Source: Planctomycetota bacterium | Lineage (GTDB): Bacteria; Planctomycetota; SZUA-567; H5-PLA8 | Direction of reading: 5' to 3' | Assembly: GCA_023150555.1 (NCBI GenBank) | Contig: JAKLKQ010000010.1 | Location: 1 to 64,000, forward strand | DNA length: 64,000 bases | Shown here: piece after piece, positions 54,781-63,972 of the stretch | How the letters are laid out: each line of letters opens with the position of its first letter | Position numbering within the stretch: position 1 is the first letter of the stretch | Notes under the pieces: generated by a model | Seen by the model: only the letters and a program-made list of their open reading frames with translations | The model's database searches: none | What the model was told of the DNA's origin: nothing | Translations under genes and position numbers: made by a program

Positions 54781-55348
54781 TGCGGTCCATTGTATCCGCC
54801 GCGAGCGCGTACGGCGCGACCAGTTTCTCGAAGAAGCAGACGAGGACTTCAGCCTCGTATCGCATGGCACCCTGAAATGCATAAGTGACGGCAAAGGCAA
54901 TTACCGGACCCAAAATCCAGAGAATCCATGTTGCATCGTCCGGAGGTGATGACAGCGAAGGAGAATACCGTGCATGGTACGCAGACAGTGCGGCGCTAAG
55001 GCCAATAAACAAAAGAACCATCGCCAGAATGGCCCTGGGAAGCCAGAAGGAACATTCGACATACGCATCAAGCTTCCAGTCGTTACCTTCATGCCGCAGC
55101 GTCGCGCGGATCTTCGGCCAGCCAACCTGACTGTAGCTGCTACCCTTTTGAACCGTAAGTCCGTCGCCCTCCGTACGTGAAATGAATAGACCCTCGTCCC
55201 GCTTCCACAAGGCTGACATGAAATTTATGGGTGTTAGAAAAGTAAGTTTGCCGGTTCCTTTCTGTACGGCTTCCGTCAGCACTTCCGGCGCCACCTTGAG
55301 CGTGTAGCTCTTTTCCCACTTGGCGTAGTTGACCTGGCTCTCGCGCAT
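54758..55348 (-). CDS. Membrane protein of unknown function
   Basis: The protein has 196 residues; the ATG at 55348 has GGGGAGG upstream. A soluble N-terminal part (YTLKVAPEVLTEAVQKGTGK; SSYSQVGWPKIRATLRHEGNDWKLD reads as a bound-ligand pocket or protein contact) is followed by two membrane helices (AILAMVLLFIGLSAAL; WILWILGPVIAFAVTYAFQG). The last 23 bases overlap the YgfZ-TPR gene, implying translational coupling. I do not recognise it. Confidence 0.75.
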   Translation of the reverse strand: MRESQVNYAKWEKSYTLKVAPEVLTEAVQKGTGKLTFLTPINFMSALWKRDEGLFISRTEGDGLTVQKGSSYSQVGWPKIRATLRHEGNDWKLDAYVECSFWLPRAILAMVLLFIGLSAALSAYHARYSPSLSSPPDDATWILWILGPVIAFAVTYAFQGAMRYEAEVLVCFFEKLVAPYALAADTMDRNADARDH

Positions 55349-55444
55349 AGGCGCTTCCTCCCCTGCCCTCACGAGAATATTACGCGCGCGCGGCGCGGCC
55401 TGTCGGCGAATCGGCGTATTGGGAACGCATGACTGCGAAAGACG

Positions 55445-56164
55445 TTATACCGAGAAGCTTTCGCCGCAGCCGCAGGTGTTCGTCGCGTTGGGGTTGTGGA
55501 AGACGAAGCCCTTGCCGGCCAGGCCCTTCTGGTGGTCCAGTTTCACGCCGCGCAGGTAGATGGTGCTCTTCTTGTCGAGGAAGACGCTGAAGCCGGGATA
55601 GGGAATGACCGTGTCGCCGTCCTTCTTGGTGTCGAACTCGAGCTTGTACGAGAGCCCCGAGCAGCCGCCGCCCTTCACGCCCAGGCGCAGGCCCACGCCA
55701 GGCTTGGCCTTGGCCTCGGCTTCGACCAGGCGCTTCACCTCGGCCTGCGCGGATTCGGTGAGCTCCACGACCTGCTTGGCGGTCTCGGTCTTGGTCGCGG
55801 TGGCCGTAGCCGTTGCGCCTTCGGCCTTCGCGGCGGCGGGCGCCGGCGCGGCATGCGCGAAGCCTTCGGCGTAGTCGCGCGCGCTGGGATCGGACGCTTC
55901 GCTCAGGCGCTTGATGCTGGTGACCTCATCCAGCGGCACGGCGACGCGGTCATGCTTCTTGAAGACGCCGAACATGGCGGCGCGCTTAAGGTAGTCGGCC
56001 TTCGACTTGCCGCCGGCGCCGTCTTCGTGGACGTCGGCGTCGTTGAGGATGATCGCCGTGTTGGTGATGGTGTCGCAGCGGCCGACGAGGATCTCCTTGC
56101 CGCGCGTGTCGACGGCAACAGTGATGCCGTGGAGTTCGCCCTTGTCGTCGTGAAACGTGCCCAT
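55445..56164 (-). CDS. IscA/ErpA-type Fe-S carrier with novel N-terminal domain
   Basis: The protein has 239 residues; the ATG at 56164 follows AAAAGGAG. The C-terminal 110 residues are an A-type carrier with the three cluster cysteines (GGGCSG and NTCGCGESFSV). The first 85 residues form a separate domain that I do not recognise (FHDDKGELHGITVAVDTRGK, then FGVFKKHDRVAVPLDEVTS). An Ala-Thr-Lys linker joins the two. It lies 19 bases downstream of a bacilliredoxin gene. The N-domain could bind a client or sense redox state. Confidence 0.9.
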   Translation of the reverse strand: MGTFHDDKGELHGITVAVDTRGKEILVGRCDTITNTAIILNDADVHEDGAGGKSKADYLKRAAMFGVFKKHDRVAVPLDEVTSIKRLSEASDPSARDYAEGFAHAAPAPAAAKAEGATATATATKTETAKQVVELTESAQAEVKRLVEAEAKAKPGVGLRLGVKGGGCSGLSYKLEFDTKKDGDTVIPYPGFSVFLDKKSTIYLRGVKLDHQKGLAGKGFVFHNPNATNTCGCGESFSV

Positions 56165-56183
56165 CGCTGCGGCTCCTTTTCCG

Positions 56184-56609
56184 TTACTTGGCGGCGCAGA
56201 ACTGGTCGAAGGCGGCGGTCAGGCTCTGGGCGACGGCCTGTGCGCTGCGGTCCTCGATCATGTGCCGCGGGACGAAATGGACCAGCTCGCCGTCCTTGAA
56301 CAGCGCCATCGAGGGGCTGCTGGGCGGGACGTCGGCGAAGTAGCTGCGCGCCTTCTGCGTGGCCTCGGTGTCCTGCCCCGCGAAGACCGTCGCGACGCGG
56401 TCGGGCTTCTTGCCGTGCTTCAGCGCCAGGCGCACGCCCGGGCGCGCCATGCCGGCGGCGCAACCACAGACGCTGTTGATCACCAGCAGCGCGGTGCCCT
56501 TGTTCTGCTTCATCCAGTTCTCGACGTCGGAGCCGCTGCGCAGTTCCTGCACGCCGGCCTGCACCAGTTCGTCGCGCATCGGCTGCACCAGCGTGGGGTC
56601 GTAAGGCAT
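56184..56609 (-). CDS. BrxA/BrxB-family bacilliredoxin
   Basis: The protein has 141 residues; the ATG at 56609 follows AAGGAGAG. The thioredoxin-fold CGC active site is present (INSVCGCAAGMARPGV), with the family's N-terminal MPYDPTLVQPMRDEL. Bacilliredoxins remove bacillithiol or other thiol caps from proteins, or act in Fe-S repair. The gene pairs with the IscA-like gene downstream, so both probably guard Fe-S or thiol homeostasis. Confidence 0.93.
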   Translation of the reverse strand: MPYDPTLVQPMRDELVQAGVQELRSGSDVENWMKQNKGTALLVINSVCGCAAGMARPGVRLALKHGKKPDRVATVFAGQDTEATQKARSYFADVPPSSPSMALFKDGELVHFVPRHMIEDRSAQAVAQSLTAAFDQFCAAK

Positions 56610-56820
56610 GGGTTCAGCTCTCCTTAACATGGGCCTCCGGACGCGCAAGGCTGCGCCGTTACTTGTATTCTAAAACATACCTGAACGAGTCAAGAATCTT
56701 TCCCCCGCGGGAAGCATCTGGAAGGTGCAATTCTAACCTTAAGTCATTACTGGAGTTCGCTATGCAGAAAGGGCCCGAATCGAGCCCCGCGCGGGGCCCT
56801 GCGGCTTCTTTATTGCCGAA

Positions 56821-56850
56821 TTGACAGCCCTAGTGCAATAGGACTATATT
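56821..56850 (+). promoter_or_regulatory. Sigma-70-type promoter of the PP2C phosphatase gene
   Basis: TTGACA and TATATT are 18 bases apart, about 58 bases before the start codon. A GC-rich palindrome (GCCCCGCGCGGGGC, 56784-56797) lies upstream and may terminate incoming transcription. Confidence 0.6.
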
Positions 56851-56907
56851 AAGCCGGAGCGAAGGTCCTATGGTTCGAAGTTCCTAAGTACCTAGAGAGG
56901 CTTCTTG

Positions 56908-57705
56908 GTGGATACTTCCCGCCTGAAACGACTGGCCCAGCAGCTACAAAGCCAGGAAGAGCTCAAGACCAGCATGAAGGTAGCGCGGCGGCGGCAGTTG
57001 CATATGCTGCCCAAACTGCCAAAGGTGCCGGGCATCGAGTTCCACGCGCTGTACATGCCCGCGACGAACGTCAGCGGCGACTTCTACGACTTCATTCAGA
57101 TCAACGACAAGCTGATCGGCATCGGCATGGGCGACGTGACCGGCCACGGCATCGAGGCCGCGATCATCATGGGCATGGCCAAGAAGGCGCTGCAGATCTA
57201 CGCCAAGGACAAGCCCAGCCCTAAGGAAACGCTCTGCGTCACCAACGAAGACCTGGCCAAGGACCTGGACGGCGAGACCTTCTTCTCCGCCATCTACGGG
57301 GTGCTGAACCCCGAGACGCGCACGTTCACCGTCTCGCGCGCGGGCCACAACCCCGGCTACCTGGTCAACCCGAAGCGCGACCCGGTCATCACCGAGATCA
57401 AGCCCAACGGCATGGTCATCGGCGTGGACAAGTCCGGAAAACGCTTCCCGCTCGTGATGCAGGAAGAGACGATCCAGCTCCAGAGCGGTGACCTGGTCTT
57501 CCTCTACACGGACGGCCTGGTCGAGGCGCCCAACAAGCACCGCGAGGAGTTCGGCGAGGACCGCGTGAAGGACCTGCTGATCAAGTACCACGGCCTGCCG
57601 CCCGACGAACTCGTGAACCTGATCGAAGAGTCCGTGCACAGCCACACCGGCGCGCGCCAGGAAGAAGAAGACGACCTGACCATGATCGCGTTCAAGGTCG
57701 CCTGA
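56908..57705 (+). CDS. PP2C (SpoIIE)-type protein phosphatase
   Basis: The protein has 265 residues. A GTG at 56908 is best spaced from AGAGG; TTG at 56905 is possible. It is a RsbU/SpoIIE-type phosphatase with an N-terminal coiled segment (KRLAQQLQSQEELKTSMKV) and metal-binding Asp residues in NVSGDFYDF, GDVTGHGIEAAI and F-L-Y-T-D-G-L-V-E-A, plus a final E-E-D-D-L-T-M. This family dephosphorylates partner-switch anti-sigma antagonists. No antagonist or anti-sigma gene is nearby. It could also act on phospho-Ser/Thr made by the kinases far to the left. Confidence 0.92.
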   Translation: MDTSRLKRLAQQLQSQEELKTSMKVARRRQLHMLPKLPKVPGIEFHALYMPATNVSGDFYDFIQINDKLIGIGMGDVTGHGIEAAIIMGMAKKALQIYAKDKPSPKETLCVTNEDLAKDLDGETFFSAIYGVLNPETRTFTVSRAGHNPGYLVNPKRDPVITEIKPNGMVIGVDKSGKRFPLVMQEETIQLQSGDLVFLYTDGLVEAPNKHREEFGEDRVKDLLIKYHGLPPDELVNLIEESVHSHTGARQEEEDDLTMIAFKVA

Positions 57706-57722
57706 CCGATTCACCCCGCGCT

Positions 57723-58292
57723 GTGAACTTTCTCGCGCACCTCTACCTCGCCGGAAACGACCCCGAAGCCATCGTCGGCAGCCTGGCCGCGGATTTCCTC
57801 GACGGCGGCGACCTGTCCGCATTCACGCCCGGCGTGCGCGAAGGCATCCTGCGCCACCGCGCTATCGACGCGTTCACCGACGAACACCCGCGCGTGCGCA
57901 GCAGCGTCGCGCGGCTGGCTCACGCGCACCGGCACTGCGCCGGCGTCCTGGTCGACGTCTTCTACGATCATTTCCTCGCGCGGCAGTGGCCCAGGCACAG
58001 CGTCGAAACGCTCGACGCGTTCGCCGAACGCATGCACGCCGTGCTGGCGGAGAAGAAGGACCTCGCGCCGCCGCGCATGCGCGCGAAGCTGGACGCGCTG
58101 GTCGAACAGCGCTGGCTGGTCTCGTACGCGGACGTGGATGGAATCGCGCGGGCACTGGAGCGCCTGGGCCAGCGCTTCCGCAAGCCCGTGCCGCTGGAAC
58201 GCGCCACCGGCGACCTGGAATTGCACCGCGCGGAACTGGAATCCGACTTCGACGCCTTCTTTCCGGAGTTGTGCGCCGCCTTCCCCTGTTAG
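57723..58292 (+). CDS. ACP phosphodiesterase-like (AcpH/DUF479) protein
   Basis: The protein has 189 residues from a GTG 17 bases after the phosphatase gene. Family motifs are seen: MNFLAHLYLA, GSLAADFLDGGD, HRAIDAFTDEHP and LVDVFYDHFLARQWP. AcpH removes 4'-phosphopantetheine from acyl carrier protein. The conserved His/Asp set that binds metal is present. Confidence 0.9.
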   Translation: MNFLAHLYLAGNDPEAIVGSLAADFLDGGDLSAFTPGVREGILRHRAIDAFTDEHPRVRSSVARLAHAHRHCAGVLVDVFYDHFLARQWPRHSVETLDAFAERMHAVLAEKKDLAPPRMRAKLDALVEQRWLVSYADVDGIARALERLGQRFRKPVPLERATGDLELHRAELESDFDAFFPELCAAFPC

Positions 58293-58468
58293 GCGTGAGC
58301 GCCCATTTGCCAACCGCCGCACGAAACACCTGATCTTCCTTCAACCCAATCTCCTTCCCGGAGCGCAGCGCGCCATCCGCCCAGGACGCGGGAAGCGCCA
58401 AGGCCTGGACCGGCCTGCGCGGCCCTGCTACGATTCGATTCCTTGCCCCCTGTTACAGGAGAACCGCC

Positions 58469-60127
58469 ATGCCGAAATCACGCGCCGCTCTTTTTCTTTT
58501 CGCTCTCCTGGCCGCGCTGCCACCCGCACACGCGTTGCGCGCCGAAGCGGAGAAGGACCCGCTCTCCGAGCAGGCCATCGCCATGGCCAACCAGGGCAAG
58601 TTCGACGACGCCGTCGCGCTGCTGCGCGCGGAAGCCGGGAAGGGGCCGGCGACCGTGCGCCAGTCCATCCTGCTGGGGCGGCTGCTGGACCACATCGGCA
58701 AGGCCGACGAAGCCTGCGCGGCATGGGAGAAGAATCTACGCAAGAATGCGGACGACTACCCGCTGCTGATGGAGATTGGGCGCATCCGCGCGCGTCAGGG
58801 CGACGACGGCCCTAACGTGAGCTACGACCGCGGAGCGGTTTCGTATTCGCCCAGCAAGGACGAGGCGAAAGAGGAGGAATACAAGCAGAAGCATCTGCGC
58901 ATGGCCGCCGACGCCTACGCTCGCGCCATGGAAGCGGCGCCCGCGCGCAGCGAACCGCACAGCCGCTGCGCCGAAGTGCTGCTGAAGCTCAAGGACTTCG
59001 ACGGCGCCGCGAAACTCTACGAGAATCTTCTCGCCAACGACGAAAAGGACACCTACGCGCGCTACGAACTGGTGAAGACGCTCGACGCCGCAGGCAAGAA
59101 GGACCAGGCCGCCCAGCACGCCGACAAGCTGCTCGAAGCCAACCCGCGCCACGCCGGAGGCCACGCCTACCAGGCCGCGCGCTACAGGGCCCAGGGCGAC
59201 CAGGCCAAAGCTGAAGCGCACCGCAAAATGGCCGGCTTCTACGAATGGCTCGCCCCGTTCGCGACCATGACCTACAGCGACGAACGCTACGCAACCTACC
59301 GCCTGCTGGCCCGCGACGGGCACAACGAAGGCGAGGAACAGCAGACGCCCGAAAAACGCGAGAAGACTGCCAAGGCGCGCGTCGACAAGGTGGACGCGCT
59401 GATCGCGGGCGGTTCGAAGGAGGACCTCGAATTCCTCGGCACGATCTGCCTGCACCACGCCGACCACGGATACCTCGAGGACAGGATTTACGGGGCCTTC
59501 GCCAAGCGCGGGCAGGCCGCCGCGGCCATACTGGCGGAAGTGCTGCGCGCCGCGGAAAGCACCTGCACCATGAAGAGCGCCGCGTTCGCACTCGCCGAGA
59601 TCAAGGCGCCGGAGGCCTTCGAGCTGATCGTGCGCCTGCTGCCCGGTGACCTGCGTTCCGTCTGGTACGTCGACGCCGCCGGCGCGCTCGCGAAGCTCGG
59701 CGATCCTCGCGCCGTCGAGCCTCTCATCGAGGCCCTGGCGCCGGACCTTACCGAACCGCCGCCGCCCGAGGACGACATCATGGGCCAGAGCCGCGGTCGG
59801 CGCGCGGCACGCTGGCGCGCGGCCCTGGCCCTCGGCAGCTTCAACACCGAAGCGTCAAAGAAGGCCCTCGATGAAGGCGCAAAGAACGGACAGATCGCTG
59901 CCGCCTGCCACGCCGCGTTGTACAGGCTCACCAAGGACGACAAGCACCTCGCCCCGGCCAAGGCGGTGCTCGACAAGGACGAGGAGATCGGATGCTGGTT
60001 CGTCGCCACGTTCTTCCGGACCATGGACGACCCCAAGGCCAAGGCAGCCGGCGACGCGTGGTTCAAGGCGCGCGAAGAGGAACGCAGCAAGGAAGAAGCC
60101 GAGGAAAAGGCCAACGACGGGAAGTAG
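58469..60127 (+). CDS. Secreted TPR/HEAT-repeat protein
   Basis: The protein has 552 residues; the ATG at 58469 follows AGGAGA. A signal peptide (ALFLFALLAALPPAHA) is followed by TPR repeats (about 30-270: AIAMANQGKFDDAVALLR, AYARAMEAAPARSEPHSR) and HEAT-like repeats (about 290-480: AAAILAEVLRAAESTCTMKSAAF, DPRAVEPLIEALAPDL). The Lys/Glu tail is disordered. It is probably a periplasmic scaffold and has no catalytic motif. Confidence 0.88.
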   Translation: MPKSRAALFLFALLAALPPAHALRAEAEKDPLSEQAIAMANQGKFDDAVALLRAEAGKGPATVRQSILLGRLLDHIGKADEACAAWEKNLRKNADDYPLLMEIGRIRARQGDDGPNVSYDRGAVSYSPSKDEAKEEEYKQKHLRMAADAYARAMEAAPARSEPHSRCAEVLLKLKDFDGAAKLYENLLANDEKDTYARYELVKTLDAAGKKDQAAQHADKLLEANPRHAGGHAYQAARYRAQGDQAKAEAHRKMAGFYEWLAPFATMTYSDERYATYRLLARDGHNEGEEQQTPEKREKTAKARVDKVDALIAGGSKEDLEFLGTICLHHADHGYLEDRIYGAFAKRGQAAAAILAEVLRAAESTCTMKSAAFALAEIKAPEAFELIVRLLPGDLRSVWYVDAAGALAKLGDPRAVEPLIEALAPDLTEPPPPEDDIMGQSRGRRAARWRAALALGSFNTEASKKALDEGAKNGQIAAACHAALYRLTKDDKHLAPAKAVLDKDEEIGCWFVATFFRTMDDPKAKAAGDAWFKAREEERSKEEAEEKANDGK

Positions 60128-60147
60128 TTCGCGCCGCCGTGAATTCC

Positions 60148-61026
60148 TCAGCGCAGATCCAGGTTCCGGCGGTAGGCGCGCGGCGATAGCCCGGCGCGCT
60201 TGCGGAAGACGCGGCTGAAGTACGCCGGATCCTGGAAGCCCACGCGCGCAGCGATCTCCTTCAGGCGCAGGTCCGGCTGCGCGAGCATCATCTCCTGCGC
60301 GCGCCCGATGCGGTACTGCTCCAGGTACGCCATCGGCGTGAAGCCCGTCGCCTGCTTGAAGCGGCGCAGGAAGTGGTAGGGGCTCATGCGCGCCGCGCGC
60401 GCGGCATCGGCCAGCGCGACCGTCTCCTGGTGGCGCTCGCGCAGCATCTTCAGCGCCGCCTCGATGCCCGCCGGCGCCTTGGGCCCGCCCGCAGCAGAGG
60501 AACGCTTCGACCGCAGCATCCCTTCCTGGACGTTGGCCAGCAAGGCCACCAGCCGCGCCGCGGGCCAGCCCTCGCGCCCCGGCGCCTGCTTTCCCAGCAG
60601 CCGGAAGAGCGCTCGAAAATCGCGGCGCATCCGTTGGCCGTCGGCGACCGGAAGCACGCACGAACCGCCCGCGCGCAGCAGGCTCTCGAAGGCCGCGTGC
60701 ACGCCCGGCCCGTCGAAGCGCACCCAGAACATCTCCCACGGTGTATTCGGTTCGCAGCGGTAGCCGTGAACGTCGGCAAGGTCCATCAGCACGGCGTGGC
60801 CCGGCCCCGCGCGAAAGCGCTCGCCGCGGTACTCGCCCTCGCCCCACCCCTTCACGATGTACATGACCTGGTGCGCGAAGAAGCGCCGCTTGCGGCAACC
60901 GTAGTCCGGCGCGCAGCGCCAGTGCGCGCCGTTGAGCGCATGCCACCACACGGCGCGCGCCTCGTCGCTGGCCAGCCCCGCGGCACTGGCGAAGACGCGG
61001 CGTTCGGATCGAGCAATATCATCCAA
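60148..61026 (-). CDS. AraC-family transcriptional regulator
   Basis: The protein has 292 residues. The N-terminal cupin-like sensing domain is about 20-150. The C-terminal pair of HTH motifs runs from about 190 to 290 (ALADAARAARMSPYHFLRRF and LKEIAARVGFQDPAYFSRVFRK, ending GLSPRAYRR). It is divergent from the phytanoyl-CoA dioxygenase-like gene with about 100 bases between, so it probably controls that gene. The inducer is likely a sugar or small metabolite. Confidence 0.92.
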   Translation of the reverse strand: MDDIARSERRVFASAAGLASDEARAVWWHALNGAHWRCAPDYGCRKRRFFAHQVMYIVKGWGEGEYRGERFRAGPGHAVLMDLADVHGYRCEPNTPWEMFWVRFDGPGVHAAFESLLRAGGSCVLPVADGQRMRRDFRALFRLLGKQAPGREGWPAARLVALLANVQEGMLRSKRSSAAGGPKAPAGIEAALKMLRERHQETVALADAARAARMSPYHFLRRFKQATGFTPMAYLEQYRIGRAQEMMLAQPDLRLKEIAARVGFQDPAYFSRVFRKRAGLSPRAYRRNLDLR

Positions 61027-61130
61027 GATTAAAGCAAGAGCCTCCCATTTCCTTATGGATTCACGAGGGTATTCTACATCAGTCTAGCAATTCTGAACAA
61101 GTCGAAACGGAATACATAAAGGAGCCCGCC

Positions 61131-61880
61131 ATGCCCAGCACCGCCGCCCTGAAGCGCCTCGCCCCCGAAGAACACGCCCGGTTCGACCGCGACGGCTTTC
61201 TGCTGCGCAAGGGCCTCGTCGCGCCCGACGCGATCCTTGCCATCACGCGCGAGGTCGAGGACCTGCACGAACGCATGGCGCAGGCCACGCCTGAGAGCGT
61301 GCACGTCGCGTGGGAGAAGACCGCGCCCGGCAAGCCCAGGCGCATCCGGCAGCTGATGCACAGCGAGGTCGTCAGCCCCGGCCTGAACGCCGTGCTGCGT
61401 CGCGCCGACGTGCTGGACATCGTCGAGGACCTGATCGGCCCGCGCATTGCGCTCTTTCACAGCAAGCTGCTGATGAAGGCCGCTCGCGACGGATCCGTGA
61501 CGCCTTGGCACCAGGACTTTGCCTACTGGAACCGGGAGGGCAACCGGCCCGTGCAGCTGAACATGATGCTCGCCATCGACCCCGCCACGCGCGCCAACGG
61601 CTGCATCCAGTTCGTGCCCGGCACGCACAAAGGCGGGCTGGCGAAGCACGAGCACGAGAAGGGCGTCTCGTTCGGCGTGTACCTGCCCGGCTACTTCCAG
61701 CCGCGCGAAGGCGCCTTGGCGGTGGAGATGGAGGCCGGCGACGCCGTCTTCTTCGGATCGCTGGTGATCCACGGCAGCGACGGAAACAGAAGCGACCGCG
61801 ACCGCCGCGCCAATACCTTCGCGTTCACCACCACCGGCGACGCGAAGCAGCACTTCCGCGAACAGCTGCGCGGCGAATAA
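61131..61880 (+). CDS. Phytanoyl-CoA dioxygenase (PhyH)-family oxygenase
   Basis: The protein has 249 residues; the ATG at 61131 follows ATAAAGGAG. The 2-oxoglutarate/Fe(II) facial triad is visible: His and Asp in TPWHQDFAYW and the distal His in LVIHGSDGN, followed by the 2-oxoglutarate-binding Arg in SDRDRRANTFAF. The substrate is unknown; family members hydroxylate fatty-acid CoA, ectoine or antibiotics. Likely regulated by the divergent AraC protein. Confidence 0.93.
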   Translation: MPSTAALKRLAPEEHARFDRDGFLLRKGLVAPDAILAITREVEDLHERMAQATPESVHVAWEKTAPGKPRRIRQLMHSEVVSPGLNAVLRRADVLDIVEDLIGPRIALFHSKLLMKAARDGSVTPWHQDFAYWNREGNRPVQLNMMLAIDPATRANGCIQFVPGTHKGGLAKHEHEKGVSFGVYLPGYFQPREGALAVEMEAGDAVFFGSLVIHGSDGNRSDRDRRANTFAFTTTGDAKQHFREQLRGE

Positions 61881-61910
61881 GAGTACGCATTGCGTTTGTA
61901 GAAAGTCTCT

Positions 61911-62627
61911 TCACGCGCCCGCCGCGGCGGCCACTGCGGCGATGCAGGCGGTCTCAACGCGCAGCGTGTAGGGCGCCATCTTCGCGCGCGCGACGCCGGC
62001 CTTCCCGGCCAGTTCCAGTTCCTCGTCGCTGAAGCCGCCTTCGGGCCCGACCAGCAGCAGCACCGGAGCGCCGCCTTCCTGCTGCGCGAGCCACTCGGCC
62101 AGCTTCACGCTCCCGCGCGGGTCCAGCAGCACCGTTTGCATATGGGAGGCTTGTTCGACAAGCACCTGCGCGAAGGCGCGTTCAGCGCCGATCTCCGGCA
62201 CCATCGTGCGGCCCGACTGCTTGGCGGCCTCCGCAGCCACGCGCCGCAGGCGCGCGACCCCTTCGCTCTCGGAATCCTTCACCACCACGCTGCGCGCGCA
62301 GCGCAGCGGGACGATCTCCGCGACGCCCAGCTCGGTGCACTTTTCCACCAGCACCGCCGCGCGCTTGCCCTTGGGCCAGGCCGTCGCAAGCACGATGTGC
62401 CGGGCCTCCGCGCGGTCGCCTTCGAACGGGTCTTCAAGCAGGACGACCGACTCACCTTCCAGCCGCGCCCACGCCCCCCGGCCCGCCCCGTCGTGGCATT
62501 CGACGAAATCGCCCGGCTTCATCCGCAGCACGCGCGCGTGCTGCGATTCGGCCAGCGGCAGCGAAAGCCGGTCGCCGGCCTTGCGGCCCGCGAGGTCCCC
62601 GACCTGGAAACGCCGCACCTTCGCCAT
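61911..62627 (-). CDS. rsmE: 16S rRNA m3U1498 methyltransferase
   Basis: The protein has 238 residues from the ATG at 62627 (GGAG upstream). It is a SPOUT-fold enzyme with a PUA-like N-terminus (about 1-70: AESQHARVLRMKPGDFVEC). The trefoil knot includes VEKCTELGVAEIVPL, LLVGPEGGFSDEELELA and L-R-V-E-T-A-C near the end. It methylates N3 of U1498 in the small ribosomal subunit. Divergent from SerA. Confidence 0.95.
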   Translation of the reverse strand: MAKVRRFQVGDLAGRKAGDRLSLPLAESQHARVLRMKPGDFVECHDGAGRGAWARLEGESVVLLEDPFEGDRAEARHIVLATAWPKGKRAAVLVEKCTELGVAEIVPLRCARSVVVKDSESEGVARLRRVAAEAAKQSGRTMVPEIGAERAFAQVLVEQASHMQTVLLDPRGSVKLAEWLAQQEGGAPVLLLVGPEGGFSDEELELAGKAGVARAKMAPYTLRVETACIAAVAAAAGA

Positions 62628-62754
62628 GGGTAGTTGCACTCCATCGTTTACAGAGCAATCGCCCCAGGATACCGCGCCCGGCGCGCCCGGCAACTTGACG
62701 CCGGGGCCGCGTTCGATTCTGCTGGCACGTAACATTCCACGCGGAGGTGCATCC

Positions 62755-63972
62755 ATGCCCGGAAAAGCGCGGCGCATCCTGGTGGCGGACAAGTTTCCCG
62801 AGGCGGGCATCGCCGAACTGAAGGCGCTGAACCTGGACGTCGACTACCAGCCCGACCTGGGCGCCGACGGACTGGCGAAGGCGCTGGGCGACGCCGAGAT
62901 CCTGATCGTGCGTTCGACGAAGGTCGGCGCCGCGGCCATCGACGCCGGCAAGGAACTCCAGGTGATCGTACGCGCGGGCGCGGGCACCGACACCATCGAC
63001 ACCGACAAGGCCAGCGCGCTGGGCATCTACGTCGCCAACTGCCCTGGCAAGAACGCCGCCGCCGTCGCCGAACTGGCCATGGCGCTGCTGCTGGCCGCCG
63101 ACCGCCGCGTGCCGATGGCCACCGCCGAACTGCGCGGCGGGAAGTGGAACAAGAAAGAGTATTCGAAGGCCGACGGGCTGTACGGCCGCACGCTGGGCGT
63201 GCTGGGCGTGGGACGCATCGGCGAACTGGTGATCGAACGCGCGCGCGCCTTCGGCATGAACGTGCTGGCGTGTTCGCGCTCGATGACGCCCGAACGCGCC
63301 GCGAAACTGGGCGCCGGGTACTGCCCCGACCTGTACAAGCTCGCGCGCGAGTCCGACGCGGTTAGCGTGCACCTGGCGCTGAGCGACGAGACGCGGCACA
63401 TGGTCGACGCGCGCTTCCTGGCCGAAATGAAGCCGCGCGCAATTCTGATCAACACCTCGCGCGGCGAAGTCGTCGATTGCGCGGCCCTGGCGCAGGCGTC
63501 GAAAGAGCGCGGGATACGCTTTGCGTTGGACGTGTACGAAGGCGAGCCCGGGTCGGCGGCGGGCGCCTTCGAGAGCGAACTGCGCGCGCTGCCGGGTTTC
63601 ATCGGCACGCCGCACATCGGCGCCAGCACCGAACAGGCGCAGCAGGCCATCGCCGACGAGGCCGTGCGCGTGGTGGCCGAATTCCTGCGCACCGGGCACG
63701 TGGAGAACTGCGTGAACCTGGCCGAGCACACGCCCGCGAAGTGGATGCTGGTCGTGCGCCACCTTGACAAGGTGGGCGTGCTGGCCGGCGTCTTCGACGA
63801 ACTGCGCAGCGGCGGCATCAACGTGCAGCGCACCAACAACATCGTCTTCACCGGCGCGGCGGCCGCAGTCGCGCGCATCGAACTCGACACCGAACCGCCG
63901 CCTGCCCTTCTCGCGACGATCCGCAAGCAGCAGCACGTGCTCGGCGCCGAGGCCGTGCCGCTGGAAGACTAA
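62755..63972 (+). CDS. serA: D-3-phosphoglycerate dehydrogenase
   Basis: The protein has 405 residues; the ATG at 62755 follows GGAGG. It is a D-2-hydroxyacid dehydrogenase with the NAD loop GVLGVGRIGELV and catalytic Arg (NTSRGEVVD), Glu (YEGEPG) and His (GTPHIGAST). The C-terminal ACT domain (about 325-405: VVRHLDKVGVLAGVFDEL) gives serine feedback. There is no intervening ASB domain, so this is the short SerA type. It makes phosphohydroxypyruvate in serine synthesis. Confidence 0.95.
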   Translation: MPGKARRILVADKFPEAGIAELKALNLDVDYQPDLGADGLAKALGDAEILIVRSTKVGAAAIDAGKELQVIVRAGAGTDTIDTDKASALGIYVANCPGKNAAAVAELAMALLLAADRRVPMATAELRGGKWNKKEYSKADGLYGRTLGVLGVGRIGELVIERARAFGMNVLACSRSMTPERAAKLGAGYCPDLYKLARESDAVSVHLALSDETRHMVDARFLAEMKPRAILINTSRGEVVDCAALAQASKERGIRFALDVYEGEPGSAAGAFESELRALPGFIGTPHIGASTEQAQQAIADEAVRVVAEFLRTGHVENCVNLAEHTPAKWMLVVRHLDKVGVLAGVFDELRSGGINVQRTNNIVFTGAAAAVARIELDTEPPPALLATIRKQQHVLGAEAVPLED

